Below are positions 34,482-42,923 of a stretch of 46,471 nucleotides of DNA, piece by piece. The DNA lies in the NCBI GenBank assembly GCA_013824015.1, contig PNNC01000029.1, positions 1 to 46,471 of the forward strand. The letters are read 5' to 3'. Origin of the DNA: Polaromonas sp. GTDB lineage: Bacteria > Pseudomonadota > Gammaproteobacteria > Burkholderiales > Burkholderiaceae_C. Position numbers and translations under genes: made by a program. Every line of letters begins with the position of its first letter. Position 1 is the first letter of the stretch. The notes under the pieces were generated by a model. It ran no database searches. It saw nothing but the letters and a program-made list of their open reading frames with translations, and had not been told where the DNA came from.

Positions 34482-35403
34482 TTTTCCAGGGCGCGCGCTG
34501 GAACTGCGCGAGCAAATGGTCGATCAGCAGGCGGATGCGCCGCGGTGAATCCGCACGGTAAGGCGCCAGCCAGTGGATGTCGGCATCCGGCATGGCATAA
34601 CCCGGCAGCACACGCACCAGATCGCCGCTGGCCAGTTGCGGCGCGATGTCCCAGAGGCTGCGCAGCATGATGCCGCGGCCGGCGATACACCAGTCGCGCA
34701 CCAGCTCGCCGGAATTGCTGGACAGCGGGCCCTGCACGCGGACCCGCGCCGGCGTCTTGTCGCGCTCTTTCTGCAGTGGCCAGACATCGAAGTGCTGGCC
34801 GCCTGTGCTGCGGTTTTCGCGCACGATCAGGCAGTCATGCTGCTGCAAATCGTCCAGGCTGGCGGGCATGCCGCGCTGGCGGATATAGCGCGGCGAGGCC
34901 ACCAGCACACGCTGGTTGCGCGCCAGGCGGCGTGACACCCACTGCGCCGCCTGCCGCCCCTCCACCTGCCACAGCCAGATGGCGCCGTCATAACCCTCGG
35001 CGGCCAGATCGGGCAATTGTTCGGTCAGCTGCAGCTGGATCTCGATGCGCGGGTAACGCTCCTGGAAGCTTGCCAGCGCCGGTCCCAGCCAGAGGCGGCC
35101 AAAGCCCAGCGTGGCCGCCAGCCGGATCAGGCCGGTGGGCTCGGACTTGCGCTCCTGCAGTTCCGCCTCGAGCTCGCTGAAGCCGCGCAGCAGCACCTGC
35201 GCGCGCTGGCAGACAGTCTCGCCTTCGGCCGTCGGGCTGACGCGTCGGGTGGTGCGCTGGAACAGGCGCTGGCCCAGGCGCGCCTCCAGCGCAGCCAGCC
35301 GCTTGGTGACCACCGGTGGCGCGACATCCAGGCTCAAGGCGGCGGCGCTGAGGCTGCCGTGGTCGCGCACGGCCAGCACGAGTTCCAGGTCACTGCGTTC
35401 CAT
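34444..35403 (-). CDS. LysR-family transcriptional regulator next to the dehalogenase/dehydrogenase operon
   Basis: A 319-residue LysR protein: helix-turn-helix in residues 1-60 (MERSDLELVLAVRDHGSLSAAALSLDVAPPVVTKRL) and a type-2 periplasmic-fold ligand domain (PTGLIRLAATLGFGR onward) with a basic tail. It is divergent from the hydrolase-dehydrogenase pair, in the usual arrangement for a LysR activator. The gap contains a perfect dyad, AATAATCA-N6-TGATTATT, and a 12-base direct repeat. Several LysR proteins beside tartrate/D-malate dehydrogenases respond to these acids, so that is the leading guess for its effector. Confidence 0.9.
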   Translation of the reverse strand: MERSDLELVLAVRDHGSLSAAALSLDVAPPVVTKRLAALEARLGQRLFQRTTRRVSPTAEGETVCQRAQVLLRGFSELEAELQERKSEPTGLIRLAATLGFGRLWLGPALASFQERYPRIEIQLQLTEQLPDLAAEGYDGAIWLWQVEGRQAAQWVSRRLARNQRVLVASPRYIRQRGMPASLDDLQQHDCLIVRENRSTGGQHFDVWPLQKERDKTPARVRVQGPLSSNSGELVRDWCIAGRGIMLRSLWDIAPQLASGDLVRVLPGYAMPDADIHWLAPYRADSPRRIRLLIDHLLAQFQRAPWKTRPAPSRAAPRG

Positions 35404-35418
35404 TCATGCCTTTATGGA

Positions 35419-35440
35419 AATAATCAATTGCCTGATTATT
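35419..35440. promoter_or_regulatory. Perfect dyad AATAATCA-N6-TGATTATT (candidate LysR operator)
   Basis: Eight-base perfect arms in AT-rich DNA, 16-37 bases upstream of the lysR start codon and about 90 bases upstream of the hydrolase gene. It could bind the LysR protein and also overlap its own promoter. Confidence 0.5.
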
Positions 35441-35463
35441 GCTTGAATCGCTGCGGCCGATTG

Positions 35464-35503
35464 CGCAGAATCGACCTGGCCATGAAATCCACGCAGAATC
35501 GAC
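35464..35503. repeat. 12-bp direct repeat CGCAGAATCGAC, two copies 28 bases apart
   Basis: Identical copies at 35464-35475 and 35492-35503, just upstream of the hydrolase gene. A shorter related GAATCG is at 35445. They may be activator sites or a duplicated promoter element. Confidence 0.5.
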
Positions 35504-35525
35504 AAAACCCTGGCAGGGTCGCCTG

Positions 35526-36422
35526 ATGTTCGAAGGTTTTACACCGTCGGATGTCCCCGGACCGGGCGGCGCCCTGCACACGCTGCGCGGCGGGCAGGGT
35601 GCGCCGCTGCTGCTGATCCACGGCCATCCGCAGACCCATGTGATGTGGCATCGGGTGGCGGATGATCTCGCGCGGCATTTCACCGTCATCCTGATGGACC
35701 TGCGCGGCTATGGCGATTCGGCGCGGCCGGCGGCGGACCCGGCGCATCTGACCTACGCCAAACGCGCCATGGCGCTCGACGCGATCGCGGTGATGCGCCA
35801 CCATGGTTTCGAGCGTTTCCAGGTGCTGGCCCACGACCGCGGCGCGCGCGTCGCGCACCGGCTCGCCGCCGATCACCCGTCGGCGGTGCAACGCCTGCTG
35901 CTGCTGGACATCGCACCCACGCTGGCGATGTACCGGGACACCACGGAAGCTTTTGCGCGCGCCTACTGGCACTGGTTTTTCCTGATCCAGCCGCCGCCGC
36001 TGCCCGAAGCGCTGATAGACGCAGACCCGGTTCGTTACATTCACAGCGTGATGGGCAAGCGCCATGCCGGACTGGCGGCGTTTGCCCCCGAAGCCATGGC
36101 CGAGTACGAACGCTGCGCGCGGCTTCCGGGAACGGCGGAAAGCATCTGCGGGGACTACCGCGCCTCGGCCAGCATTGACCTGGCGCATGACCGCAGCGAC
36201 GTCGCCGCCGGCCGCAAGCTGGTGCAGCCGCTGCGGGTGCTGTGGGGGGAGCATGGCGCGGTCGGCCAGTGTTTTGACGTGTTGTCCCTGTGGCGCGAAC
36301 GCGCCGAGGCTGTCTCCGGTCGCACGCTTCCCTGCGGCCACTATATTGCGGAAGAGGCACCGGCGCTGCTGCTGGACGAAGCCCTGAAATTTTTTACCAC
36401 CGAACCCAAGGAAATACCATGA
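35526..36422 (+). CDS. Alpha/beta hydrolase with the fluoroacetate-dehalogenase residue set
   Basis: A 298-residue alpha/beta hydrolase whose nucleophile elbow LAHDRGARVAHR carries Asp104, not Ser. Compared with fluoroacetate dehalogenases, the other functional residues are also present: Arg105 and Arg108 (carboxylate clamp), Asp128 (LLLLDIAP), His149-Trp150 (YWHWFFL, halide pocket), Tyr211 (GDYRAS) and the catalytic His272 (CGHYIAEE). The family converts haloacetates to glycolate. The substrate here is inferred, not shown; another 2-haloacid or an ester-like compound is possible. The downstream dehydrogenase ATG overlaps its stop (ATGA), and a LysR gene is divergent. Confidence 0.87.
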   Translation: MFEGFTPSDVPGPGGALHTLRGGQGAPLLLIHGHPQTHVMWHRVADDLARHFTVILMDLRGYGDSARPAADPAHLTYAKRAMALDAIAVMRHHGFERFQVLAHDRGARVAHRLAADHPSAVQRLLLLDIAPTLAMYRDTTEAFARAYWHWFFLIQPPPLPEALIDADPVRYIHSVMGKRHAGLAAFAPEAMAEYERCARLPGTAESICGDYRASASIDLAHDRSDVAAGRKLVQPLRVLWGEHGAVGQCFDVLSLWRERAEAVSGRTLPCGHYIAEEAPALLLDEALKFFTTEPKEIP

Positions 36423-37519
36423 GCAAGAACACCGGAAAGAAAAGAATCGCGGTCATCGCCGGCGACGGCATCGGCAAGGAGACCATGCCCGAGGGCATTC
36501 GTGTGATGGAGGCGGCGGCCTCGAAATTCAACATCGACCTGCAGTTCGACCACTTCGATTTTTCAAGCTGGGACTACTACGAGAAACACGGCCAGATGAT
36601 GCCGGACAACTGGAAGGACCAGATTGGCGGGCATGACGCGATCTACTTCGGCGCAGTGGGCTGGCCGGAAAAAATCGCCGACCATGTGTCGCTGTGGGGT
36701 TCGCTGTTGCTGTTCCGCCGCGAATTCGACCAGTACATCAACCTGCGGCCCGCGCGCCTGATGCCCGGCATCATTGCGCCGGTGGTGCGCCGCGATGGCA
36801 GCGCGCGCCTGCCGGGCGAGATCGACATGTATATCGTGCGCGAAAACACCGAAGGCGAGTACTCCAGCATAGGCGGGCGCATGTACGCCGGCACCGAACG
36901 CGAGATCGTGATGCAGGAAAGTGTCTTTTCACGCATCGGGGTGGACCGCGTGCTGAAGTTCGCGTTTGAGCTGGCCCAGTCGCGGCCGAAAAAGCACCTG
37001 ACCAGTGCCACCAAGTCCAACGGCATTGCGATCACCATGCCTTACTGGGATGAACGTGTGGCCGAGATGGCCAAAAACTATCCCGATCTCAGGCTCGACA
37101 AGTTTCACATCGACATCCTGACTGCACACTTTGTGCAACGCCCGGACTTCTTCGACGTGGTGGTGGCCAGCAACCTGTTTGGCGACATCCTCAGTGACCT
37201 GGGCCCGGCATGTACCGGCACCATCGGCATCGCGCCCAGCGCCAACCTCAATCCCGAACGCAACTTCCCGTCGTTGTTCGAACCCGTGCACGGTTCGGCC
37301 CCCGACATTGCGGGACGCAACATCGCCAACCCGATCGGGCAGATCTGGTGCGGCGCGATGATGCTGGAATTTCTCGGCCACAAGGATGCGCACGATGCCG
37401 TGCTTGCGGCGATTGAAAAAGTCCTCAGTCCCCAGAGCGGTGCACCGCGCACGCCCGACCTTGGCGGCAGCGCGAGCGGCACCGATGTGGGCAAGGCCAT
37501 CGCCCAGGCGCTGGCCTGA
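36419..37519 (+). CDS. Tartrate/D-malate-type dehydrogenase (isocitrate/isopropylmalate family)
   Basis: A 366-residue NAD-dependent beta-decarboxylating dehydrogenase. IAVIAGDGIGKETMPEG is the N-terminal loop, FRREFDQYINLRPARL the substrate-binding Arg region, MYIVRENTEGEYSSIGG the family signature, and NLFGDILSDLGPACTGTIG the metal-binding Asp loop; HGSAPDIAGRNIANP gives the NAD site. Length and sequence fit tartrate dehydrogenase/decarboxylase and D-malate dehydrogenase rather than LeuB. It is translationally coupled to the dehalogenase-like hydrolase and would act on a 2-hydroxydicarboxylic acid. Confidence 0.9.
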   Translation: MSKNTGKKRIAVIAGDGIGKETMPEGIRVMEAAASKFNIDLQFDHFDFSSWDYYEKHGQMMPDNWKDQIGGHDAIYFGAVGWPEKIADHVSLWGSLLLFRREFDQYINLRPARLMPGIIAPVVRRDGSARLPGEIDMYIVRENTEGEYSSIGGRMYAGTEREIVMQESVFSRIGVDRVLKFAFELAQSRPKKHLTSATKSNGIAITMPYWDERVAEMAKNYPDLRLDKFHIDILTAHFVQRPDFFDVVVASNLFGDILSDLGPACTGTIGIAPSANLNPERNFPSLFEPVHGSAPDIAGRNIANPIGQIWCGAMMLEFLGHKDAHDAVLAAIEKVLSPQSGAPRTPDLGGSASGTDVGKAIAQALA

Positions 37520-37638
37520 GGCAAAGGGGCCCGTCTGGCGGGGTTGCTGAATACAGGGTGTGCCTGTGAACAGGCGGGGAAAGCGTGAAAAAAAAGACTA
37601 GAATCCGCCACCGCACGTTGTAAAAATCTGATGTTGTC

Positions 37639-37667
37639 TTGACACGGTTAGAGTCCATGGCTCTAAT
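37639..37667 (+). promoter_or_regulatory. Sigma-70 promoter of the HU gene
   Basis: The consensus -35 TTGACA (37639-37644) is followed by a 17-base spacer and -10 TCTAAT (37662-37667). The transcript would have a leader of about 105 bases before the GTG start at 37781. Confidence 0.8.
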
Positions 37668-37780
37668 TGGACGCAGCAGACGATCTGCACACGCCGCCTC
37701 CCGCTGCCATCTTTTTGCAGGTGTCCAGGGGAGATATTTCCAGAGACAACCAGATTAACTTTATCAACGAGGGGCTCCTT

Positions 37781-38053
37781 GTGAACAAGACTGAACTGAT
37801 CGAGCACATTGCCAAGAACGCTGACATTTCCAAAGCTGCCGCGACGCGCGCGCTGGAGTCGACCATTGGCGCTGTCAAATCCACCCTGAAAAAAGGAGGC
37901 TCCGTGTCTCTGGTGGGTTTTGGTACTTTTGCCGTGGGCAAACGTGCTGCCCGCACCGGCCGCAACCCGCGTACCGGCGATGCGATTAAAATCAAGGCAG
38001 CCAAGGTGCCCAAGTTCCGTCCAGGCAAAGCGCTCAAGGACGCCCTGAACTGA
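37781..38053 (+). CDS. hupB: DNA-binding protein HU
   Basis: A 90-residue nucleoid protein that bends DNA as a dimer. It reads (M)[20 protein letters not shown], with the arm [21 protein letters not shown] and the C-terminal [13 protein letters not shown]. The start is GTG at 37781 behind GAGGGG; upstream in-frame codons do not belong to HU. It has its own near-consensus promoter. The order hup-tRNA-Val-ppiD recalls the hupB-ppiD neighbourhood of enterobacteria. Confidence 0.95.
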   Translation: MNKTELIEHIAKNADISKAAATRALESTIGAVKSTLKKGGSVSLVGFGTFAVGKRAARTGRNPRTGDAIKIKAAKVPKFRPGKALKDALN

Positions 38054-38079
38054 AAACACATATAGTAAAAGTTGAGGTG

Positions 38080-38155
38080 GGGTGCTTAGCTCAGTTGGTA
38101 GAGCAGCGCCCTTACACGGCGTAGGTCGGCGGTTCGAGCCCGTCAGCACCCACCA
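38080..38155 (+). tRNA. tRNA-Val (anticodon TAC)
   Basis: A complete cloverleaf: acceptor GGGTGCT / AGCACCC, D-arm GCTCAGTTGGTAGAGC, anticodon arm GCGCC-CTTACAC-GGCGT with TAC at 34-36, T-arm with GGTTCGAGCC, and an encoded CCA. A TATAGT box at 38061-38066 may be its -10 element, or it may be read from the HU promoter. Confidence 0.97.
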
Positions 38156-38165
38156 GAAACTGGAC

Positions 38166-38191
38166 AAAGGCGAACGGAGGTTCGCCTTTTT
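38166..38191 (+). terminator. Rho-independent terminator after tRNA-Val
   Basis: AAAGGCGAAC-GGAG-GTTCGCCTTT, a perfect stem (38166-38175 / 38180-38189), ends in a T run. It lies eleven bases after the tRNA and separates it from ppiD. Confidence 0.9.
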
Positions 38192-38253
38192 CATTGATGG
38201 CGGCGTAAAAATTTGTTATCACTGCCGCTCGACGGCTGCACAGGAAATTCGAG

Positions 38254-40164
38254 ATGTTTGAATTCATTCGCAAGCACACCAAGGTCACCATGGGCTTGCT
38301 GTTCCTGCTCATTGTTCCGTCCTTCGTGCTGTTCGGCCTGGATGGCTACAACCGGTCGGAACAGAACACCGCCGTTGTCGCCCGCGTCGATGGCCAGGAC
38401 ATCTCGCAGGCCGAGTGGGACATGGCTCACCAGAATGAAGTCAACCGGCTGCGCGCCTCCATGCCGACCATCGACGCCAAGCTGCTGGATTCGCCCGAGG
38501 CCAAATACGCGACGCTCGAACGCCTGGTGCGCGACCGCGTGTTTGCGGTGGCTGCGGCCAAAAGCGGTCTGGTGGTGCCCGACCAGAAACTGCAGCGGCT
38601 GTATGCCGAAGACAAGGCCATCGCATCATTCCGTTTGCCCGACGGCAAGTTTGATCGCGCCGGTTTCATCGCCCAGGCCGGGATGACCCCCGAGGCCTAT
38701 GAGGCCAGCCTGCGCGCAGAGCTCGCGGCGCGGCAGGTGATGCTGGGTGTGGCCGGCAGCGGTTTCGCGGCCAAGGGGGCGGCGGACGTGTCGCTCAATG
38801 CATTTTTTGAAAAACGCGAAGTGCAGGTCGCACGCTTCAACACCGCCGACTATGCCGCCCGTATCAACCCCAGCGACGCGGAACTCGAGCAGTTCTACAA
38901 GGACAACCAGGCCCTGTTCCAGGCGCCCGAGCAGGTGGACATCGAATACGTGGTCCTGAACCAGGCGGCGGTGACTAAAAGCATCACGCTCAATGAGCAG
39001 GACCTGAAGACCTATTACGAGCAGAACGCGGCCCAACTCGCCGGCAATGAAGAGCGCCGTGCCAGCCACATCCTGATTGAATCGCCGGCCTCTGCGCCTG
39101 CCGCAGATCGCCAGAAAGCGAAGGAAAAAGCCGAGCAACTGCTGGCCGCGGTTAAAAAGGCCCCCGACTCCTTTGCCGATCTGGCCCGGAAAAATTCGAG
39201 CGACACCGGCTCGGCCGCCAATGGCGGTGACCTCGACTTCTTCTCCCGCAAGTCCATGGTCAAGCCGTTTGCCGACGCCGCCTTCGCGATGAAGAAGGGC
39301 GACATCAGCGATGTGGTGGAGACCGAGTTTGGTTACCACATCATCCGGCTGACCGACATCCGGGCGCCCAGGCAGAAAACGTTTGAGGAAATGAAGCCCG
39401 AACTCGAAGCCGACTTGCGCCAGCAGCAGGCGCTGAAAAAATTCGCCGAGACTGCCGAGGCTTTCAGCAATGCGGTGTACGAACAATCCGACAGCCTGCG
39501 CCCGATTGCCGAACGCCTGAAACTGGAAGTCAGGACCGCCAGCAAGCTGGCCCGTGTGCCGGCCGCCGGTGCGACCGGCGCGCTGGCCAATCCCAAATTC
39601 CTGGAAGCCCTGTTTTCGCCCGATGCCGTGGAGAGAAAGCGCAACACCGAGGCCCTGGACCTCGGTGGCAATCAGCTGGTGTCCGGTCGCGTCACGCAGC
39701 ACACCCCCGCGCGGGCCTTGCCGCTGGCTGAAGTGAAGGATGTGGTCCGGGCGCGCCTGCAGCAGCAGCGGGGCGCTGAAATGGCACGCAAGGAAGGCGC
39801 CGAAAAGCTCGCCGCCTGGAAGACCAGCCCGGCGACAGCGGCCATGCCGCCTGCCGTGCTGGTGTCGCGCGAGCAGGCGCAGCAGTTGCCGATCGATGCC
39901 CTGAAGGCAGCCCTCAGCGCCGACACGGCGAGCTTGCCGGCGCTGGTGGGCGTGGATCTGGGTGCCCAGGGTTACGCCGTCGTGAAGGTTCTCAGGGTGC
40001 TTCCGCGTGCGGCCCCCGTGGCAGCCCAGGCCCAGCAGGAACAGACCCAATACACGCAGTGGTGGACCTCGGCGGAGAGCCTGGCCTACTACAACATCCT
40101 GAAAGAACGCTTCAAGGCCGACATCAAGGTCAGCCGGCCGGCGGAGCAGAAAACCGGCGCATAA
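38254..40164 (+). CDS. ppiD: Membrane-anchored periplasmic folding factor PpiD/SurA-type isomerase
   Basis: A 636-residue protein with a short cytoplasmic N-terminus, one membrane helix (residues 13-31, VTMGLLFLLIVPSFVLFGL) and a large periplasmic part. A SurA_N-like helical chaperone domain (about 35-180) is followed by a parvulin domain around residues 265-360 (ERRASHILIE...GGDLDFFSRKSMVKPF...TEFGYHIIRLTDI) and a second helical part. PpiD helps newly exported proteins fold near the Sec translocon. The enterobacterial PpiD parvulin domain is inactive; here the His of SHILIE and the GYHIIRL motif are kept, so activity is possible. Confidence 0.94.
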   Translation: MFEFIRKHTKVTMGLLFLLIVPSFVLFGLDGYNRSEQNTAVVARVDGQDISQAEWDMAHQNEVNRLRASMPTIDAKLLDSPEAKYATLERLVRDRVFAVAAAKSGLVVPDQKLQRLYAEDKAIASFRLPDGKFDRAGFIAQAGMTPEAYEASLRAELAARQVMLGVAGSGFAAKGAADVSLNAFFEKREVQVARFNTADYAARINPSDAELEQFYKDNQALFQAPEQVDIEYVVLNQAAVTKSITLNEQDLKTYYEQNAAQLAGNEERRASHILIESPASAPAADRQKAKEKAEQLLAAVKKAPDSFADLARKNSSDTGSAANGGDLDFFSRKSMVKPFADAAFAMKKGDISDVVETEFGYHIIRLTDIRAPRQKTFEEMKPELEADLRQQQALKKFAETAEAFSNAVYEQSDSLRPIAERLKLEVRTASKLARVPAAGATGALANPKFLEALFSPDAVERKRNTEALDLGGNQLVSGRVTQHTPARALPLAEVKDVVRARLQQQRGAEMARKEGAEKLAAWKTSPATAAMPPAVLVSREQAQQLPIDALKAALSADTASLPALVGVDLGAQGYAVVKVLRVLPRAAPVAAQAQQEQTQYTQWWTSAESLAYYNILKERFKADIKVSRPAEQKTGA

Positions 40165-40200
40165 AGCCGGACGCCGCGCCGCGAGGCGCCGAGTTCCCGC

Positions 40201-40206
40201 TATAAT
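40201..40206 (+). promoter_or_regulatory. -10 element of tRNA-His
   Basis: A perfect TATAAT 11 bases before the tRNA 5' end. The -35 position, around 40178-40183, is GC-rich and does not match TTGACA. Confidence 0.6.
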
Positions 40207-40216
40207 TGAAGGCTCC

Positions 40217-40293
40217 GGTGGCTGTAGCTCAGTTGGTAGAGTCCAGGATTGTGATTCCTGTTGTCGTGGGTTCGAGCCCCATCAGCCACCCCA
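40217..40293 (+). tRNA. tRNA-His (anticodon GTG)
   Basis: The acceptor GTGGCTG / CAGCCAC is preceded by an encoded G at 40217 that can serve as the special G-1 opposite C73. The anticodon loop is ATTGTGATT with GTG at 34-36, the T-arm carries GGTTCGAGCC, and CCA is encoded (40291-40293). Confidence 0.97.
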
Positions 40294-40304
40294 ACTCTCC
40301 GAAG

Positions 40305-40344
40305 ATTCCAGCGTCATCCACTGATGACAGCTGGAATTTTTTTT
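40305..40344 (+). terminator. Rho-independent terminator after tRNA-His
   Basis: A long stem, ATTCCAGC-GTCATC / GATGAC-a-GCTGGAAT, around a CACT loop, followed by eight T. It begins 12 bases after the tRNA. Confidence 0.92.
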
Positions 40345-40483
40345 GTCATGGCTGGACGGCGCAGGCCGATGCTTCGCGGCAGACAAAAACGCAGTGCAGT
40401 CGCGCAAGCCGCCCGGTTTGCCGCTGGCGGTGGCCAGGAGTTCAGGGCGTGAAATTTTCCAACTTGTACCGTGGTGCCACTTC

Positions 40484-41365
40484 ATGAAAAATAGTTGCTA
40501 CGTCATCGGGGCGTCCAGCCAGATCGGTTCATGGCTCGTTCCCGAGCTGGTCAAGGACGACTGGAAGATCCATCTGATCTCGCGCGGCATCCGCGAAAAA
40601 CTGGACTATGGCGTGAATGCCGTGTGGCACAAGGTCGATTTGATGGATCCGGCCAGCAAGCTCCCGCCGGACCAGGCCAATGTGCTTTTCTACACCTACG
40701 TCATCCAGCTGTTGCCGTCGCTGCTGGAGGGGTTCAGGCAAAGAGGGGTGACCCGCGTGATCGCTTTCAGCTCGACCAGCCGGTTCACCAAAGTTTCTTC
40801 CGATGATCTGGGCGACATGGACACGGCCAAGACCCTCGAAGCGGCAGAGCTGGCGGTGATTGAAACCTGTGAGCGTCTGGGCATGCAGTGGACCATCTTC
40901 AGGCCCACGATGATTTACGCGGGAAAACACGGCGACCGCAATGTCCTGGACATCGCGCGCATCATCAGCCGCTTTGGGTTTTTCCCGATCTTCGGCAATG
41001 CCAGGGGGCTTCGGCAACCCGTGCATGCCGCCGACCTCGCCACGGCCTCGATGTTGTCATGCGAAAACGCCGCGACGTTCAACAAGTCTTACAACCTGGG
41101 CGGCGGTGAAGTCCTGAGCTACAAGGCGATGGTGGAGCGGATTTTCAGTGCCATGGGGCGCAAGCCGAGGTTCGTGAAAACGCCGATCTGGCTTTTCGAA
41201 CTGGCGGTGTTTTTTGCCACCAAACATCCGCGATTCAGTCATATCACCACGTCCATGGCCAAACGCATGCAATACGACATGACGTTTCCGTTTGACGATG
41301 CTGCCAGGGACTTCGGCTATCAGCCGAGGAAGTTTTCGCCGCAGTTGTCGCCCCCCGGGCGCTGA
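40484..41365 (+). CDS. NAD-dependent epimerase/dehydratase-family (extended SDR) protein
   Basis: A 293-residue atypical short-chain dehydrogenase. The Rossmann motif is modified (CYVIGASSQIGSWLVPEL, G-A-S-S-x-x-G). The region where the catalytic Ser would lie is FSSTSRFTK, but the Tyr-x3-Lys pair is not clear, so it may be a non-catalytic or NmrA-like redox sensor, or an enzyme with altered chemistry. Its role is not recognised. The start at 40484 was chosen because it opens directly on the Rossmann strand; the frame is open further up to 40343, across the terminator tail. It converges with the response-regulator gene; a GGGCGC-TT-GCGCCC dyad (41371-41384) lies between them. Confidence 0.8.
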   Translation: MKNSCYVIGASSQIGSWLVPELVKDDWKIHLISRGIREKLDYGVNAVWHKVDLMDPASKLPPDQANVLFYTYVIQLLPSLLEGFRQRGVTRVIAFSSTSRFTKVSSDDLGDMDTAKTLEAAELAVIETCERLGMQWTIFRPTMIYAGKHGDRNVLDIARIISRFGFFPIFGNARGLRQPVHAADLATASMLSCENAATFNKSYNLGGGEVLSYKAMVERIFSAMGRKPRFVKTPIWLFELAVFFATKHPRFSHITTSMAKRMQYDMTFPFDDAARDFGYQPRKFSPQLSPPGR

Positions 41366-41386
41366 GCGGCGGGCGCTTGCGCCCTG

Positions 41387-41827
41387 TCAGGACATCAGCG
41401 GCGAAAAATTGGAGGTGCGCCAGTACTCCCGGACTTCCTCAAGCCGGTTTTCGAACTCGTGGTAATCCAGCGGCTTGCCGATGTAGCTGTTGAGTCCGCC
41501 GGTGAGCTCACGCACCGCGTCGGATTGTTCGCTGGCCGAGGTCAGCATCACCACCGGTACAAAAAAGGTTCGTGGGTCATTGCGCATGTGCTGCAGCACC
41601 TGCATTCCGCTCATCTTCGGCATGTTCAGATCCAGCAGCACCAGCTCGGGCTGCTCGTCGTGATGGCGCTCACTGTGCAGGCCCTGGCAAAACAGGTAGT
41701 CCAGCGCCTGCTGGCCGTCGCGGGCCACCACGATATGGTGGGGTGCGCCGTTGAGCTCCAGCGTGGTCAGCGTCAATTCCAGGTGGTCAGGGTTGTCTTC
41801 CACCACCAGCATGGTTGGTCTGTTCAT
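41387..41827 (-). CDS. Single-domain response regulator (CheY/Rcp1-like)
   Basis: A 146-residue receiver domain without output domain. The acidic pocket is VVEDN, the phospho-acceptor Asp is in LLDLNMPKMSG, Thr/Ser in MLTSAS and the conserved Lys in GKPLD. The long insert between strand 2 and 3 (CQGLHSERHHDEQPE) is typical of Rcp1-like regulators partnered with bacteriophytochrome or hybrid kinases. No kinase is next to it, so the partner is elsewhere. It is read from an AT-rich leader with AAAGGCGG as ribosome site. Confidence 0.92.
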   Translation of the reverse strand: MNRPTMLVVEDNPDHLELTLTTLELNGAPHHIVVARDGQQALDYLFCQGLHSERHHDEQPELVLLDLNMPKMSGMQVLQHMRNDPRTFFVPVVMLTSASEQSDAVRELTGGLNSYIGKPLDYHEFENRLEEVREYWRTSNFSPLMS

Positions 41828-41948
41828 GAGCCGCCTTTTGTAGGAACTTTCAATATATACCCAAAAGGCCTATACGTAAGCAGATGTTTCCCCTCGTGTG
41901 AGGGTACAGCAACGCCTTGCAGGCACCAGGCCGGCAGGACGCCTGCTG

Positions 41949-42923
41949 TCAGTTCACCATCACGAGTTTGCCCTTGACGCCGCGTGAGCCCATGTGGGCG
42001 TAGGCGGCCTTGAGCTCGGCCATGGGCATGGTGCGGTCGATCACCGGCTTGATCTTGCCCTGGGCATACCACTGCGCGAGTTCGGCCATGGCGGCGGCGC
42101 TGGCTTTGGGCTCGTTTTTGGCGAAGCCGCCCCAGAACACGCCGACGATGGAGGCGCCCTTGAGCAGCGTCAGGTTCAGCGGCAGCGAGGGAATCGGTCC
42201 CGAGGCAAAACCGACCACCAGGTAACGCCCGCGCCAGGCAATCGAGCGGAAGGCCGGTTCGGCAAACTCGCCGCCCACCGGGTCGTAGATCACGTCGGGA
42301 CCCTTGCCATCGGTCAGGGCCTTGATGGCCTCACGCAGGTTTTCCTTGCTGTAGTTGATGGTGGCATCGGCGCCTATGGACTTGCACAAGGCGCATTTCT
42401 CATCGGTGGATGCCGCGGCAATCACCCGGGCGCCCAGCACCTTGGCGATCTGGATCGCCGAGGTGCCGACCCCGCCCGCCGCACCCAGCACCAGCACGGT
42501 TTCACCGGCCTTGAGTTGCGCGCGGTCCACCAGCGCATGGTGCGAGGTGGCGTAAATCATGATGAAGGCGGCCGCGTCGACATGCGGAAAACCGTCCGGC
42601 AGCGGCATGCACAGGGCGGCCGGCGCGATGGTGTGGGTGCCGAAACCGCCGGTGCCGGACAGGCAGGCCACGTTCTGTCCGACCTTCAGGTGTTTCACGC
42701 CTTCACCCACCGCCTCGACCACGCCGGCGTATTCGGAGCCGGGCACAAACGGCAGCGGCGGCTTGATCTGGTACTTGTTCTGCACGATCAGCAGGTCCGG
42801 GAAATTCAGGCTGGCGGCCTTGATCGCGATCCGCACCTCGCCGGCTTTCGGCTCGGGCGTGGGCAGTTCTTTCCAGGTCAGGGCGTCTACGCCGGTGGGG
42901 TCTTCACAAAGCCAGGCATGCAT
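41949..42923 (-). CDS. NADPH:quinone oxidoreductase-like (zinc-free MDR family)
   Basis: A 324-residue medium-chain reductase of the quinone-oxidoreductase branch. The N-terminal GroES-like domain has SLNFPDLLIVQNKYQ and PGSEYAGVVEAVGEGV, and the NADPH Rossmann motif is VLGAAGGVGTSAIQIAK. The Cys/His residues of zinc alcohol dehydrogenases are missing. It reduces quinones or activated alkenes with NADPH. It is divergent from surE (105-base gap) and unlinked to a pathway. Confidence 0.9.
   Translation of the reverse strand: MHAWLCEDPTGVDALTWKELPTPEPKAGEVRIAIKAASLNFPDLLIVQNKYQIKPPLPFVPGSEYAGVVEAVGEGVKHLKVGQNVACLSGTGGFGTHTIAPAALCMPLPDGFPHVDAAAFIMIYATSHHALVDRAQLKAGETVLVLGAAGGVGTSAIQIAKVLGARVIAAASTDEKCALCKSIGADATINYSKENLREAIKALTDGKGPDVIYDPVGGEFAEPAFRSIAWRGRYLVVGFASGPIPSLPLNLTLLKGASIVGVFWGGFAKNEPKASAAAMAELAQWYAQGKIKPVIDRTMPMAELKAAYAHMGSRGVKGKLVMVN

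Noticed and set aside
41371-41384. GGGCGC-TT-GCGCCC as a terminator between two convergent genes
   Set aside because: The two-base loop forces a shorter stem and neither strand has a T tract; it is mentioned only as a dyad.
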